This document shows positions 43,682-56,097 of a stretch of 64,000 nucleotides of DNA, piece after piece. The notes under the pieces were generated by a model. The model made no database searches and was not told where the DNA came from. It worked only from the letters and a program-made list of their open reading frames with translations. The translations under genes were made by a program, and so were the position numbers. This DNA is from Thermohalobaculum sediminis (GTDB lineage Bacteria > Pseudomonadota > Alphaproteobacteria > Rhodobacterales > Rhodobacteraceae), in contig NZ_JAMFKN010000002.1 in NCBI RefSeq assembly GCF_023487995.1, forward strand, positions 310,001-374,000. The letters are read 5' to 3'. The first letter of the stretch is position 1; every line of letters begins with the position of its first letter.

Positions 43682-44251
43682 TCAGCGGCTGGCAGCCTCG
43701 GCCAGGGCTGGACGGATCTTCTTCTCGATATCGGCGCCAACGATCGGGCCGATATGCTTGTAGACGACGCGGCCCTGGCCATCGATCACGAAGGTCTCGG
43801 GCACGCCGTAGGCGCCCCACTCTATGCCGGTGCGGCCGCTGGTGTCGGCGCCGATCAGCGCGAAGGGGTTGCCCAGCTCGTCGAGGAAGGCCTTGGCCTT
43901 CTCGGGGTCGTCCTTGTAGTTGATGCCGTGGATGGTCACCCCCTCGGCCGCGAGCTGTTCCAGCATCGGATGCTCGGCCCGGCAGGGGACGCACCAGCTT
44001 GCCCAGATGTTGACGACCTTGGCGCCGGGCGTGCGCAGGTCGGCGGTCGAGAAGCCGGGCTGGCCCTCGTAGAGCGGGGGCAGGCTGAATTCGGGCGCGG
44101 GCTTGTCGATGAAGGTCGAGGGCAGGTCGCGCGGGTTCTCGCGCTCGAGCCCCAGCAGGAACACCGCCATCACCGAAGCCGCGCCCAGCGCGGGCACGAT
44201 CATCCACAGGCGGAAGCCGCCCTTGGGCGTGTCGTTCGCGTCGTCGGTCAT
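43682..44251 (-). CDS. ccmG: cytochrome c biogenesis thioredoxin CcmG/DsbE
   Basis: A 189-residue membrane-anchored thioredoxin: one helix at residues 14-34 and the redox motif WASWCVPC (Cys87, Cys90). GVPETFVID carries the cis-Pro-region sequence typical of CcmG. It keeps apocytochrome c thiols reduced in the periplasm. Last gene of ccmABCDG; start overlaps ccmD (ATGA). Confidence 0.93.
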   Translation of the reverse strand: MTDDANDTPKGGFRLWMIVPALGAASVMAVFLLGLERENPRDLPSTFIDKPAPEFSLPPLYEGQPGFSTADLRTPGAKVVNIWASWCVPCRAEHPMLEQLAAEGVTIHGINYKDDPEKAKAFLDELGNPFALIGADTSGRTGIEWGAYGVPETFVIDGQGRVVYKHIGPIVGADIEKKIRPALAEAASR

Positions 44252-44406
44252 CGCTTGCGCCTCTGTTCCGCGTCCTGCATCTCGCGGCGCGCGCGGGCGT
44301 TGGCCGCGAGGGTGGTCCAGACCAGCCAGCCGAGGATCGCCGCCGTCGCGCCATAGGCCGCGACGACGTAGAGCGCATGGCGGTCGGTGGTCAGATACTC
44401 GATCAC
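44248..44406 (-). CDS. ccmD: heme exporter protein CcmD
   Basis: A 52-residue single-helix protein from GTG 44406: IEYLTTDRHALYVVAAYG, then a hydrophobic stretch, then a charged C-terminus (RARREMQDAEQRRKR). Size, topology and place between ccmC and ccmG identify CcmD, which helps release holo-CcmE from the CcmABC complex. Four-base overlaps on both sides. Confidence 0.88.
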   Translation of the reverse strand: MIEYLTTDRHALYVVAAYGATAAILGWLVWTTLAANARARREMQDAEQRRKR

Positions 44407-45128
44407 GCGCGGGCCTCCTGCAGCCTGAGCGAGCGGGCGCGCCGCGCGCGGATCTCGGTGCGCGCGCGCACCAGGAGGATCGCGACGAAGAACAGGTAGA
44501 AGGCCACGATCATCAGATACAGCGGCGTGCGGAAGGCGTCGTCGACCCGCTGCCCCTCGGCCACGCTCAGCGAGGCGCCCTGGTGCAGCGTCGCCCAGAA
44601 GTTCACCGCGTAGCGCGACAGGAACGCGAAGACGACGCCGACGAGGCAGAGCACGGCCGAGAGGTCGGCGGCCTTCTCGGGCTCCTCGACCGCGGCCCAG
44701 AGCGCCATGTAGCCCAGGTAGAAGAAGAACATGATGAGGACAGCCGTGAGCCGCGCGTCCCACACCCACCAGGTGCCCCACATCGGCTGGCCCCAGACCG
44801 CGCCGGTGATCAGCGCAATCGCCGTGAAGGCCGCGCCCACCGGGGCGGCGGCCTTGGCCACGAGGAAGCTCACGTGATGGCGCCGGATCAGCCCGACGCC
44901 CGAGGCCACCGCCATCACCGCGTAGGTGTTGATCGCCAGCATCGCGGCGGGGACGTGGATGAACAGGATCTTGACGGTCGAGCCCTGCTGGTAGTCGTCG
45001 GGCGTCAGCGCCACCGACCACCACAGCCCCACCGCCAGCAGCACCGCCGCCGCCCCCCACAGGGGCGCCACCAGCGGGTCGGTGATCCGCATGAACTCGG
45101 CCGGGTTCGCATAGCGCCAGATCGACAT
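44403..45128 (-). CDS. ccmC: heme exporter protein CcmC
   Basis: A 241-residue six-helix protein with the heme-handling tryptophan-rich motif WGTWWVWDARLT and periplasmic His residues (LFIHVPAA and NFWATLHQ). It loads heme onto CcmE. Promoter sequence is not obvious; the gene starts 74 bases after ccmB ends. Confidence 0.96.
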   Translation of the reverse strand: MSIWRYANPAEFMRITDPLVAPLWGAAAVLLAVGLWWSVALTPDDYQQGSTVKILFIHVPAAMLAINTYAVMAVASGVGLIRRHHVSFLVAKAAAPVGAAFTAIALITGAVWGQPMWGTWWVWDARLTAVLIMFFFYLGYMALWAAVEEPEKAADLSAVLCLVGVVFAFLSRYAVNFWATLHQGASLSVAEGQRVDDAFRTPLYLMIVAFYLFFVAILLVRARTEIRARRARSLRLQEARA

Positions 45129-45202
45129 GAGGCCCTAGGTAATCGGTCCGGCGGCGCCCGGCAATGTCCCCGCGCCCATTGATACGCCGTGCCGCAGGCG
45201 CC

Positions 45203-45874
45203 TCAGCGCGCGTTGATCCTGAGCGCGAGCGCCGAGGCGAAGGGCGAGAGCGCTGCGGCGAACAGCGTGAGCCCGCCGAGGAGTCCCATTACCCCCGCGG
45301 TCGAGAGGCCGAGCAGCGCATGCTCGACCACCCGCGCACCGAACACCAGTGTCGGGATGTAGAGCGGCAGCACGAGGATCGAGAGCAGGAGGCCGCCGCG
45401 CCGCACGCCCACGGTGATCGCGGCACCGATGGCGCCGATGAAGCTGAGCGCTGGCGTGCCCGCCGCCATCGCCAGCACCAGCGCGGGCAGCGCGGTGTCA
45501 GGCAGTTGCAGCATGGCGCCGAGGACCGGCGCGATCAGCGTCATCGGCAGGCCCGTCGTCAGCCAGTGCGCGATGGTCTTGGCCAGCACCACCTGCTCGA
45601 GCGGCATCGGCGCCAGCATCAGCTGGTCGAGCGAGCCGTCCTCGTAATCCGCCTGGAACAGCCGGTCGAGCGACAGCAGCGCCGCGAGCAGCGCTGCCAC
45701 CCACAGCACGCCCCCCGCGATGCGGGCGAGCGTCGCCGTCTCGCGCCCCACGCCGAGCGGGATCAGCACGACCGCGAGGACGAAGAAGGCGATCCCCACC
45801 GCGCCGCCGCCGCCGAGGCGCAGCGCGAGCCGCGTGTCGCGGCGCACGAGGGCGGCGAAGGGGCTTCTCACCAT
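45203..45874 (-). CDS. ccmB: heme exporter protein CcmB
   Basis: A 223-residue six-helix ABC permease: LFQADYEDGSLDQLMLAPMP and VLAKTIAHWLTTGLPM are CcmB signature regions. The ATG at 45874 lies inside the end of ccmA (7-base overlap); the longer upstream frame is a shadow. Works with CcmA. Confidence 0.95.
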   Translation of the reverse strand: MVRSPFAALVRRDTRLALRLGGGGAVGIAFFVLAVVLIPLGVGRETATLARIAGGVLWVAALLAALLSLDRLFQADYEDGSLDQLMLAPMPLEQVVLAKTIAHWLTTGLPMTLIAPVLGAMLQLPDTALPALVLAMAAGTPALSFIGAIGAAITVGVRRGGLLLSILVLPLYIPTLVFGARVVEHALLGLSTAGVMGLLGGLTLFAAALSPFASALALRINAR

Positions 45875-46530
45875 GCCCCCTCGAGGAAGGGGTCGGCGCC
45901 GCCGGTCTCGGCGGCCTCGGCGAAGGGGGCCATCCCGAGGACCGGTCCACCACCTAGGCCGAGGTCGATATGCGTGGCGATCAGCGCCATGCCTCCGCCC
46001 GCGCAGTGCTCGCGCACGAGTTCCGCGACCAGCGCCGAGGCGGCGGCGTCGAGCGAGACGGTGGGCTCGTCGAGCAGCCACAGCGGGCGGTCCATCACCA
46101 TGAGCCGGGCCAGCCCCAGCCGGCGCTTCTGCCCGGCCGAGCACTGTGCCGCCGGGTGGCCGGCGATGTGCGCGATGCCGAAGCGCTCGAGCGCCGCGCC
46201 GACGCGCGAGGGGTCCGCGGCATGGAGCCCGGCCCAGATCGCGAGGTTCTCGGCCACGCCCAGCGCGGGCTTCACGGCATCGAGGTGGCCGGCATAGGCC
46301 ACTCTCTCCTGGAACGCGCCGCGGCTGCGTGCAAGCGAGATACCGCCGAGCCGCGCGTCGCCCTCGGCCGCCGGGATGAGCCCTGCGAGCACGCGCAGCA
46401 GCGTGGACTTGCCCACGCCGTTCGGCCCGCGCAGGCTCGCGGCCTCGCCGGCGGCCAGCCGGAAGTCGAGGCCGCGGAAGACGATGCGCCCGGCGCGGCG
46501 GCAGGCCAGATTCTCGAGGACGAGCTCCAT
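45868..46530 (-). CDS. ccmA: heme exporter ATP-binding protein CcmA
   Basis: A 220-residue ABC ATPase: Walker A GPNGVGKS at residues 35-42, signature CSAGQKRRLGLAR (Cys where Leu is usual), Walker B LWLLDEP and switch His in IATHIDLG. First gene of the ccm operon, divergent from acnA across a 248-base gap that must contain both promoters. Confidence 0.95.
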   Translation of the reverse strand: MELVLENLACRRAGRIVFRGLDFRLAAGEAASLRGPNGVGKSTLLRVLAGLIPAAEGDARLGGISLARSRGAFQERVAYAGHLDAVKPALGVAENLAIWAGLHAADPSRVGAALERFGIAHIAGHPAAQCSAGQKRRLGLARLMVMDRPLWLLDEPTVSLDAAASALVAELVREHCAGGGMALIATHIDLGLGGGPVLGMAPFAEAAETGGADPFLEGAW

Positions 46531-46778
46531 CGCACCCTGTTAGAGAGGCTGCCGGGCTTTGCAAAGATGCCATCTGGGCGCATCCTGACGGGCGCGCCTC
46601 CGGGCATCGGAGTGCCGCGGGGTGCGGCGGGACCTGCGACATGCGCACGGGTTGTCTTAAGATAATTTTTTGTGCATAGAGGGTCCATCTTAAGCCCCCC
46701 GGCGCGAGCCCCGAGTCGCGGGGCAATCGCGTGCCGCGGGCCCGCGAGCGAACACGCCTGATCCGGGAGGGATACGAG

Positions 46779-49529
<2,751 letters not shown>

Positions 49530-49553
49530 TCAACTGGCCAGCGAGATCCGACG

Positions 49554-49583
49554 GGGCGCTGCGGGAAGCCGCGGCGCCCTTTT
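49554..49583 (+). terminator. rho-independent terminator after acnA
   Basis: An 11-bp stem (gggcgctgcgg with ccgcggcgccc, one G-T pair), a four-base loop and then TTTT, 24 bases after the acnA stop. Confidence 0.8.
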
Positions 49584-49695
49584 CGCGTCCGCCACGGCAG
49601 CGCGTGGCGCGCCCGGCATCATCCGCGTTGCGTCGCCCGTCGATTCGCGCTTGGCTGGGTCGGCCATGGAAGCCGGGCCGGGGGGATAAGCTGCG

Positions 49696-51462
49696 ATGGC
49701 CGAACGACGGAAGCTGGCGGCGATCCTCGCGGCAGACGTGGTCGGATTCGGGCGGCTCGCGGGCGCCGACGAGGAACGCACGCTCGCGCGGCTCAGGTCG
49801 CTCCGGAGCGACCTGATCGACCCCACCATCGCCATCCATCAGGGCCGCGTCGTCAAGCGCACGGGCGACGGCGCGCTGGTCGAGTTCCGCAGCGTCGTCG
49901 ATGCGGTGCGCTGCGCCATCGAGGTCCAGACCGCGATGGTCGAGCGCAATGCTGGCCTGCCGCCCGACCGGCGCATCGAGTTCCGCATCGGCATCCACCT
50001 GGGCGACGTGGTCGAGGAGGCCGACGGCGACCTGATGGGCGACGGGGTCAACATCGCCGCCCGCCTCGAGGTCGTGGCCGAGCCGGGGGCGATCTGCCTG
50101 TCCGAGGACGCCTACCGGCAGGTGCGCGCGCGGCTCGAGATGGCGATCAGCGATCTCGGCGAGACCAGCCTCAAGAACGTGGCCGAGCCGATGCGGCTCT
50201 ACGCGTTGCGCGTGGGTCCCGACGGGGCGGCGCGTGCCGGCGCGGGGGCGGCAGGGGCGCCGGCCGCGGCGGCACCGGAGCGGACCTCGGTCGCGGTCCT
50301 GCCGTTCCAGAACATGAGCGGCGATCCCGCACAGGACTACTTCGCCGACGGCATGGTCGAGGACATCATCACGGGGCTGGCGCGGATCAAGTGGCTGTTC
50401 GTGATCGCCCGCAATTCGACCTTCGCCTACAAGGGCCGCGCCGTCGACGTGAAGGAAGCCGGGCGCGAGCTTGGCGTGCGCTACGTGCTCGAGGGCAGCG
50501 TGCGGCAGGCCGGGAGCCGCCTGCGACTGACCGCGCAGCTGATCGAGGCCGAGACCGGGCGCCATGTCTGGGCCGACCGCTACGACCGGACGCTCGACGA
50601 CGTTTTCGCCCTGCAGGACGAGCTGACCATGAGCGTGGTGGCCGCGCTCGAACCCAGCCTGCGGCAGGCCGAGATCGAGCGCGTGAAGCGCCGGCGGCCC
50701 GACAGCCTCGACGCCTACGACCTCGTGCTGCGCGCCTTGCCCCATGTCTATACCGCGATGCCCGAGGGCGCGTCGCAAGCGCTCGGCATCCTCGGGGACG
50801 CGCTGGCGAAGGAGCCCGACTACGCGCTGGCGCATGGCTTCGCCGCCTGGGCGCACGAGATCCGGTTCGCCCGCGGCGGCGGCCGCGAGGAGGACCGCCT
50901 CGGCGCCCTGCGCCATGCCCACGCGGCGCTGGCGCATGGCCGCGACGACGCGACGGCGCTTGCGCTGGGGGGCTTCTGCATCGGGCTGATCGGGCATGAC
51001 CGCGCGGCGGCGCGGCAGGCCTTCGAGGCGGCGGCGGCGCTCAGCCCCTCGACCGCGCTGACCTACATCCTCGGCAGCGTGATGGCGGCCTTTGCCGGCG
51101 ATGCCGAGCGCGCGGTGGACTGGGGCGAGCGCGGGCTGCGCCTCAGCCCGCTCGACCCGCTGGGCTACGCCGCCTGGTTCTCGATCACGCTGGGCCGCTT
51201 CCAGCGCGGCGAGTTCGAGGCGGCGGCCGAGGCCGCGGGCCGGGCCTTCCAGGCCAATCCCTACTGGAGCTCGGCGCATGTGCTGCTGGCCGCGGCCAAT
51301 GCCGTGCTCGGCCGGGCCGAAGCCGCCCGGATGGCGGCGGCGAAGGTGCTGGAGCTCGAGCCCGACTACACGATCACGAGCTGGCAGCGGACCTTCGACA
51401 TCGCTCCCGCCGTCGCAACACCACTGGCCGAGGCCCTGAGGCGCGCCGGCCTGCCGGCCTAG
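49696..51462 (+). CDS. class III adenylate cyclase with TolB-like and TPR regions
   Basis: A 588-residue cytoplasmic protein. The cyclase domain (1-175) has metal ligands Asp14 (LAADVVGF) and Asp58 (RTGDGALVEF), substrate Lys54, and Asn119/Arg123 (GDGVNIAARLE). A TolB/FlgO-like segment follows at about 195-310 (VAVLPFQNMSGDPAQDYFAD), then TPR-like helices to the end. This three-part layout is common in multicopy cyclases of alphaproteobacteria. Catalytic residues are present, so it should be active. Confidence 0.9.
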   Translation: MAERRKLAAILAADVVGFGRLAGADEERTLARLRSLRSDLIDPTIAIHQGRVVKRTGDGALVEFRSVVDAVRCAIEVQTAMVERNAGLPPDRRIEFRIGIHLGDVVEEADGDLMGDGVNIAARLEVVAEPGAICLSEDAYRQVRARLEMAISDLGETSLKNVAEPMRLYALRVGPDGAARAGAGAAGAPAAAAPERTSVAVLPFQNMSGDPAQDYFADGMVEDIITGLARIKWLFVIARNSTFAYKGRAVDVKEAGRELGVRYVLEGSVRQAGSRLRLTAQLIEAETGRHVWADRYDRTLDDVFALQDELTMSVVAALEPSLRQAEIERVKRRRPDSLDAYDLVLRALPHVYTAMPEGASQALGILGDALAKEPDYALAHGFAAWAHEIRFARGGGREEDRLGALRHAHAALAHGRDDATALALGGFCIGLIGHDRAAARQAFEAAAALSPSTALTYILGSVMAAFAGDAERAVDWGERGLRLSPLDPLGYAAWFSITLGRFQRGEFEAAAEAAGRAFQANPYWSSAHVLLAAANAVLGRAEAARMAAAKVLELEPDYTITSWQRTFDIAPAVATPLAEALRRAGLPA

Positions 51463-51700
51463 GCCCGGAGCGCGGGCCTGCCCGCGGCACCTGCCCCGAC
51501 AGGTTCCGGCCAGGGTCGAACGAGGGCCGCCAGCCCCTTCCCCCGCAAGAGCTTTTCGCCCGGGACCATGAAATTTATCGCTACCATTTCGCCATGTTTC
51601 GATGGCAGCATGATCTTACCGCACCGGTCCGGGCCCGTGCCGCAACGCACGCCGGGCATGGCGCGCAAACGGCGAAGGGAGCAGCCATACGGACCACGAG

Positions 51701-51976
51701 ATGACGAGACCCGACCCCGACTTCCGCCGCCAGCTCGAGGGCTATTCGCTCGCGACGGCGGAGATCTTCTACCGGATGCCCGACGCGCGGTCGCTCATCC
51801 AGACCTATGTCTGGCAGGACTACGACGTTGCCCCGGAGTTCCCCAACCTTCGGAAATTCCTCGACTTCTGGACGCGCGAGCTGGATGGGCCGATCCACTC
51901 GGTCAGGCTTGCGCATGCGCGGCTGCTGCGCCCCGCCGAGATCCGGATGGTCGAACACGAGTTCGTGCTGCACTGA
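51701..51976 (+). CDS. Usg-like protein
   Basis: A 91-residue protein: FRRQLEGYSLATAEIFYRMP, then LIQTYVWQDYD, then FPNLRKFLDFWTRELDG. This matches the alphaproteobacterial Usg family, named for a gene upstream of trp genes and of unknown function. It stands alone here, 238 bases after the cyclase gene. Confidence 0.82.
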   Translation: MTRPDPDFRRQLEGYSLATAEIFYRMPDARSLIQTYVWQDYDVAPEFPNLRKFLDFWTRELDGPIHSVRLAHARLLRPAEIRMVEHEFVLH

Positions 51977-52085
51977 ATCGCGGCGCGCAGGCCCGGCCCG
52001 CATCGGTCCGGCGTTGCGCGCCGGATGACGGGGCGTAACACGAGGGTGATTGGCACGATGCCGCGAGGCTGCATATCCTCGCGGC

Positions 52086-52802
52086 ATGATCGCATCCGGC
52101 CACCGAGTCCTTCTCTACGCCCTTGCCATCCTGCTGTGTGGCGTGGCGGCGCCCGGACGGGCCGGGCGGGACGTGGTCCTCGTCGAGCTGTACACGAGCC
52201 AGGGCTGCAGTTCGTGCCCGCCCGCGGACCGGCTGCTGGGCGAGCTGGTGGGGCGCGACGACGTGCTGCCGCTGAGCCTGCATGTCGATTACTGGGACTA
52301 TCTGGGCTGGCGCGACACCTTCGGAATGCCCGAGGTGACCGAGCGCCAGAAGCAATATCGCGATGCCTGGGACGCGCGCTACGTCTACACGCCGCAGATG
52401 GTGGTGGACGGCCGTGTCGAGGTGCGCGGCGCGCGCGCCGACGAGCTCGACGCGGCGATCGCCGCGGCGCGGGCCGATGCGCCCTCCGCCTGGATCGAGC
52501 TGACGGCCGAGGGCGCGGTCCTGCGCTACGCGATGGGCGGCGCGCCCGAGGGAAGCGTCGTCTGGCTCGCGCAATACGACCGCGAGCGGACGGTCGAGAT
52601 CGAGCGCGGAGAGAACGCCGGCCGGCAGATGACCTACCACAACGTCGTGCGCTCGATCGAGGCGCTGGGGACGGTGAGCGCCGTGGGCGAGGACGACCTG
52701 GTGATGCCGCTGCCCGAGGCGGGGCGGGGCGTCGCCATCTGGCTTCAGGAGCCCGGCGGCGGGCGCATCCTCGCCGTTGCGAGGCACGGCCCGACCTCGT
52801 AA
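52086..52802 (+). CDS. exported DUF1223 protein, thioredoxin-like fold
   Basis: A 238-residue protein with signal IASGHRVLLYALAILLCGVA ending near APGRAG. The N-terminal VELYTSQGCSSCPPADRLL contains a C-x-x-C pair, and LSLHVDYWDYLGWRDTFG is the DUF1223 signature. Probably a periplasmic redox-type protein; substrate unknown. ATG 52086 was chosen because the signal peptide begins there. Confidence 0.82.
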   Translation: MIASGHRVLLYALAILLCGVAAPGRAGRDVVLVELYTSQGCSSCPPADRLLGELVGRDDVLPLSLHVDYWDYLGWRDTFGMPEVTERQKQYRDAWDARYVYTPQMVVDGRVEVRGARADELDAAIAAARADAPSAWIELTAEGAVLRYAMGGAPEGSVVWLAQYDRERTVEIERGENAGRQMTYHNVVRSIEALGTVSAVGEDDLVMPLPEAGRGVAIWLQEPGGGRILAVARHGPTS

Positions 52803-52820
52803 AGCGCCGCTGCCGCGCCC

Positions 52821-53783
52821 TCAGCCATCCCTGTCGCCGCGCCGGGCCGACGCCGCACCGCCCCCGCCATCCCGCGTGGCACGCCGCCTGTCGCCGCTGC
52901 GACGCAGGCTGCCCCGGAGCTTCCAGCGGCGATGGAACCAGAACCATTGTGTGGGGTCGGCCTCGATCCAGGCGCCGATGCGGCGGTTGACCTCGGCCAT
53001 CATCTCGCGCGGGTCGGCGGGCGGCACCTCGGGCTCGAAGCGCACGTCGAAGCGCCGCGCGGCAGTGTTGCGCCGGGCAACGACCGGGATCAGGGCCGCA
53101 CCCGTGCGGCGCGCGAGTTCGGCCGCGATGGTCACCGTCTCGGCCGGATGGCCGAGGAATGGGATCAGGGGCGCCCCGGTGTTGCGCTGGTCGATCAGCA
53201 CCATCGCGATGCCGCCGCGCTCGACGTGCTCGAGGAAGGCGCGCATGCCGCGCGGTCCCTTCTGGAGCACGGGGCGCCCGGCCTCGGGGATCACCACCAT
53301 CGCGCGGCGGTCGATGTAACGGTTGTTGAAGGCACGGTAGATGATGCCGCACTCGATGCCCGCGCGCAGGGCGGCGATCCGGGCGGCCTCCCAGTTGCCG
53401 TAATGGGCGGTGACGAGGACCGCGCCCCGGCCCGAGGCCGCGGCCTCGGCCAGCCGATCGAGCCCCTCGGCCCGGATCTCGATCTCGCGCAGGAAGCGGC
53501 GGAACTGGGCATATTCGACCATCAGCCGGCCGAACTGGGCCGCCGCGTCGCGCGTGAGCCGTCGGCGCGCCGGCGCGTCGAGATCGGGGCGCACTAGGGC
53601 AAGGTTGTCCCCTACCCGGCGCCGGAAGCCCGGCACGGCCATGACCAGAAGCCCGCAAAGCCCGCCGAACGCCCCTTCGAGCGGCCAGAGGGGCACGAAG
53701 CGGGTGAGCGCCGCGAAGCTGCGGCCAAGGGCATAGACCAGCCATTCCCCCGCCCGGGTCGCCATCCCCCCGCGCCGCCTCAT
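52821..53783 (-). CDS. LpxL/HtrB-family lipid A acyltransferase-like protein
   Basis: A 320-residue protein with an N-terminal membrane segment and the H-x4-E motif TAHYGNWEA. IDQRNTGAPLIPFLG and FWFHRRWKLR are typical of late lipid A acyltransferases. It probably adds a secondary acyl chain to lipid A. The start overlaps the MATE stop by four bases (ATGA). Confidence 0.87.
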   Translation of the reverse strand: MRRRGGMATRAGEWLVYALGRSFAALTRFVPLWPLEGAFGGLCGLLVMAVPGFRRRVGDNLALVRPDLDAPARRRLTRDAAAQFGRLMVEYAQFRRFLREIEIRAEGLDRLAEAAASGRGAVLVTAHYGNWEAARIAALRAGIECGIIYRAFNNRYIDRRAMVVIPEAGRPVLQKGPRGMRAFLEHVERGGIAMVLIDQRNTGAPLIPFLGHPAETVTIAAELARRTGAALIPVVARRNTAARRFDVRFEPEVPPADPREMMAEVNRRIGAWIEADPTQWFWFHRRWKLRGSLRRSGDRRRATRDGGGGAASARRGDRDG

Positions 53784-55171
53784 GGCGCACGCGCCCCGCG
53801 GGTCAGCACCCTGAAGCGCCAGGCCAGGAGCGCGACCGCCACGGCGCAGCAGAAGATGATGGCAACCAGCAGCCCGCTCTCGTCCCAGCCGCCGCGGTTG
53901 ATCATCCACCAGCCCATCGGGATCAGAAGGACCGTGAAGGCGAGGATATAGGCAACGATCGCCACCCAGGCATCGCCCAGCGCCCGCACCGCCTGGCCCA
54001 TCACCACCTGCGCCGAGTCGGGGATGAACGCGAAGGCCGCGAACATGAAGAGCGCGCCCGCCCGCGCGATGATCGCGGGGTCGTCGGTGTAGATGGCGGC
54101 GATCTGGTGGCGGCCGAGGAACACCGCGGCGCCCAGGATTCCCATGGTGACGAAGGCCACGCCCAGCCCGGTCCAGCCGGCGAAGGCGGCCTCGTCCGGC
54201 CGGCCGCGGCCCGTCTCGATGCCCACGCGCACGCCGGTCGCGACCGCAAGCCCGAGGCCCACCATGAACAGCGTCGAGACGAGGTTGTGCGAGATCGAGT
54301 AGGCATCGAGCGCGAGCGGGCCCAGCGTCGCGGCGAACAGGCTCATGGTCGCGAAGCCCACCGTTTCGAACCCGTTGGAGAGCCCCGCCGACAGGCCCAG
54401 CTTGCGCATCAGATACCCCGCCCGCCAGCCGCCGGGGCCCCAGAAGGTCTCCTGCGGGCCGGTGACGCCGGCGCGCCGGGCCTCGCGCTGCGTCAGAATC
54501 ATGCCGACCATCGCGACGGCCGCACCGAAGCGCACGACGGTCGAGGCGAGCGCGGCGCCCACCGCGCCCATCTCGGGGAAGCCCGCATTGCCGTAGATCA
54601 GCAGCCAGTTGAGCCCGAAATTCGCAAGGTTCGCGAACAGCATGACCACGAGCCCCGCCATCGGTCGGCGCGTCGCCTCGAGATAGAAGGCCGAGACGGC
54701 GAAGACGGTCTGCGCCACCAGCCCCGGTGCCAGCGCCTGCGCGACCGCGCCGCCCGGGGCGGCGAAGTCGGGCGACTGGCCCAGCGCCGCCAGCACCCAT
54801 TCCCCCTGCCACACCGCCCAGGCGCCGAGGGTCGAGATCACCACCGCCCAGACCATGCCGCGCCGCCAGGCCTGCCCGCATTCGGCCCAGTCGCCGCGCC
54901 CAAAGGCATGCGCCACCACCGGGGCGATGCCCGACGACAGGCCGATCGCGATCACCAGGACCGGGACGAAGACGGAAAGCCCGAGGTTGGCCTCGCCCAC
55001 CGCGCCGGGGCCGTAGCGGCCCAGCATGGCGATGTCGCAGAACGCCATCAGCAGGATGCCCGCGCGCGACAGCATCACCGGCCAGGCGAGGCGCAGGAGG
55101 TCCGCGACGTGGCGCGCGATGCGCGGGCCGAGGCTCTCGGTCCCCTGGGTGGCGGCTGGGGTGTCTCTCAT
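53780..55171 (-). CDS. MATE-family efflux transporter
   Basis: A 463-residue protein with about twelve transmembrane helices in two similar halves (LSRAGILLMAFCDIAMLGRY in the first; LSAGLSNGFETVGFATMSLF in the second), the multidrug and toxin extrusion layout. Exports cationic compounds in exchange for protons or sodium. It is coupled to the acyltransferase gene downstream. Confidence 0.88.
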   Translation of the reverse strand: MRDTPAATQGTESLGPRIARHVADLLRLAWPVMLSRAGILLMAFCDIAMLGRYGPGAVGEANLGLSVFVPVLVIAIGLSSGIAPVVAHAFGRGDWAECGQAWRRGMVWAVVISTLGAWAVWQGEWVLAALGQSPDFAAPGGAVAQALAPGLVAQTVFAVSAFYLEATRRPMAGLVVMLFANLANFGLNWLLIYGNAGFPEMGAVGAALASTVVRFGAAVAMVGMILTQREARRAGVTGPQETFWGPGGWRAGYLMRKLGLSAGLSNGFETVGFATMSLFAATLGPLALDAYSISHNLVSTLFMVGLGLAVATGVRVGIETGRGRPDEAAFAGWTGLGVAFVTMGILGAAVFLGRHQIAAIYTDDPAIIARAGALFMFAAFAFIPDSAQVVMGQAVRALGDAWVAIVAYILAFTVLLIPMGWWMINRGGWDESGLLVAIIFCCAVAVALLAWRFRVLTRGARAP

Positions 55172-55197
55172 CGCTCCGGGCTCGGGTTACCGGGGGC

Positions 55198-56097
55198 TCA
55201 ATCGGGGGTGGGCGCCTTGCGCACGCGCTCTCTATGCCAGACGTAGAGGCCCGCGCCAACGATGACGCCCGCGCCGATCAGCGTGGTGGTCTGCGGCACC
55301 TCGGCGAACAGAATCATCCCGAAGGCGATGGCCCAGACCAGACCCGCATAGTTGAACGGCGCAAGCTGCGAGGCCGGCGCCTGCCCCAGCGCCCAGACGA
55401 GGCAGAGATGCCCGACGAAGCCCACGAGCCCGATCACCGTGAGCATCATTGCCGTCCCCGCGTCGGGCGTGACCCACACGAAGGGCAGCGCCAGCGCGCC
55501 GCAGAGGGTGCCGAAGCCCGTGGTGTAGAGCATCGTCGTCCAGATCGAATCGGCCTGTCCCAGCATCCGCGTCGCGATCTGGTACCAAGCGAGGCAGAAG
55601 GCCGAGCCGACCGCGAGCAGCGCCGCGGGCTGGAACACGCCCACGCCGGGCTTGAGGATCACCACCGCGCCGCACAGCCCCAGCACCACGCCGGTCCAGC
55701 GCCGCGGGCCCACCTGCTCGCGCAGCACCAGCGCGGCAAGGCCCACGATCATCAGGGGCGCGAGCTGGATCAGCGCCGCCGCCTCGGCAAGATCGAGATA
55801 TTTGAGTGAGGTGAAGTAGAGGATCGTCACCCCGAACAGCAGCGCCGAGCGCAGCATCTGGATGCGCAGGTTGGTGGTCCGCAGGACCGAGCGCAGCCGC
55901 GGCGCGAAGACCAGCATCAGGAACGCCGTCTGCCCGGTGTAGCGCGCCCAGACGACCTGCAGGGGCGGCACGCGATCCGCGAGATCCTTGGCCATCGCAT
56001 CCATGGCGACGAAAAAGAGCGTGGCGACCACCATGCCGAGCGCGCCGCGCGTCTCGGGCCTCAGCCGCTCCGAGGCGGCGGCGATGCGGGCAATCAT
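55198..56097 (-). CDS. EamA/RhaT-like DMT transporter
   Basis: A 299-residue ten-helix transporter with two EamA repeats (first ending LVLREQVGPRRWTGV; second ending GMILFAEVPQTTTLIG). The ATG at 56097 overlaps the stop of the nitrile hydratase alpha-like gene, so it belongs to that operon and may import the nitrile substrate or export an amide product. Confidence 0.82.
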   Translation of the reverse strand: MIARIAAASERLRPETRGALGMVVATLFFVAMDAMAKDLADRVPPLQVVWARYTGQTAFLMLVFAPRLRSVLRTTNLRIQMLRSALLFGVTILYFTSLKYLDLAEAAALIQLAPLMIVGLAALVLREQVGPRRWTGVVLGLCGAVVILKPGVGVFQPAALLAVGSAFCLAWYQIATRMLGQADSIWTTMLYTTGFGTLCGALALPFVWVTPDAGTAMMLTVIGLVGFVGHLCLVWALGQAPASQLAPFNYAGLVWAIAFGMILFAEVPQTTTLIGAGVIVGAGLYVWHRERVRKAPTPD

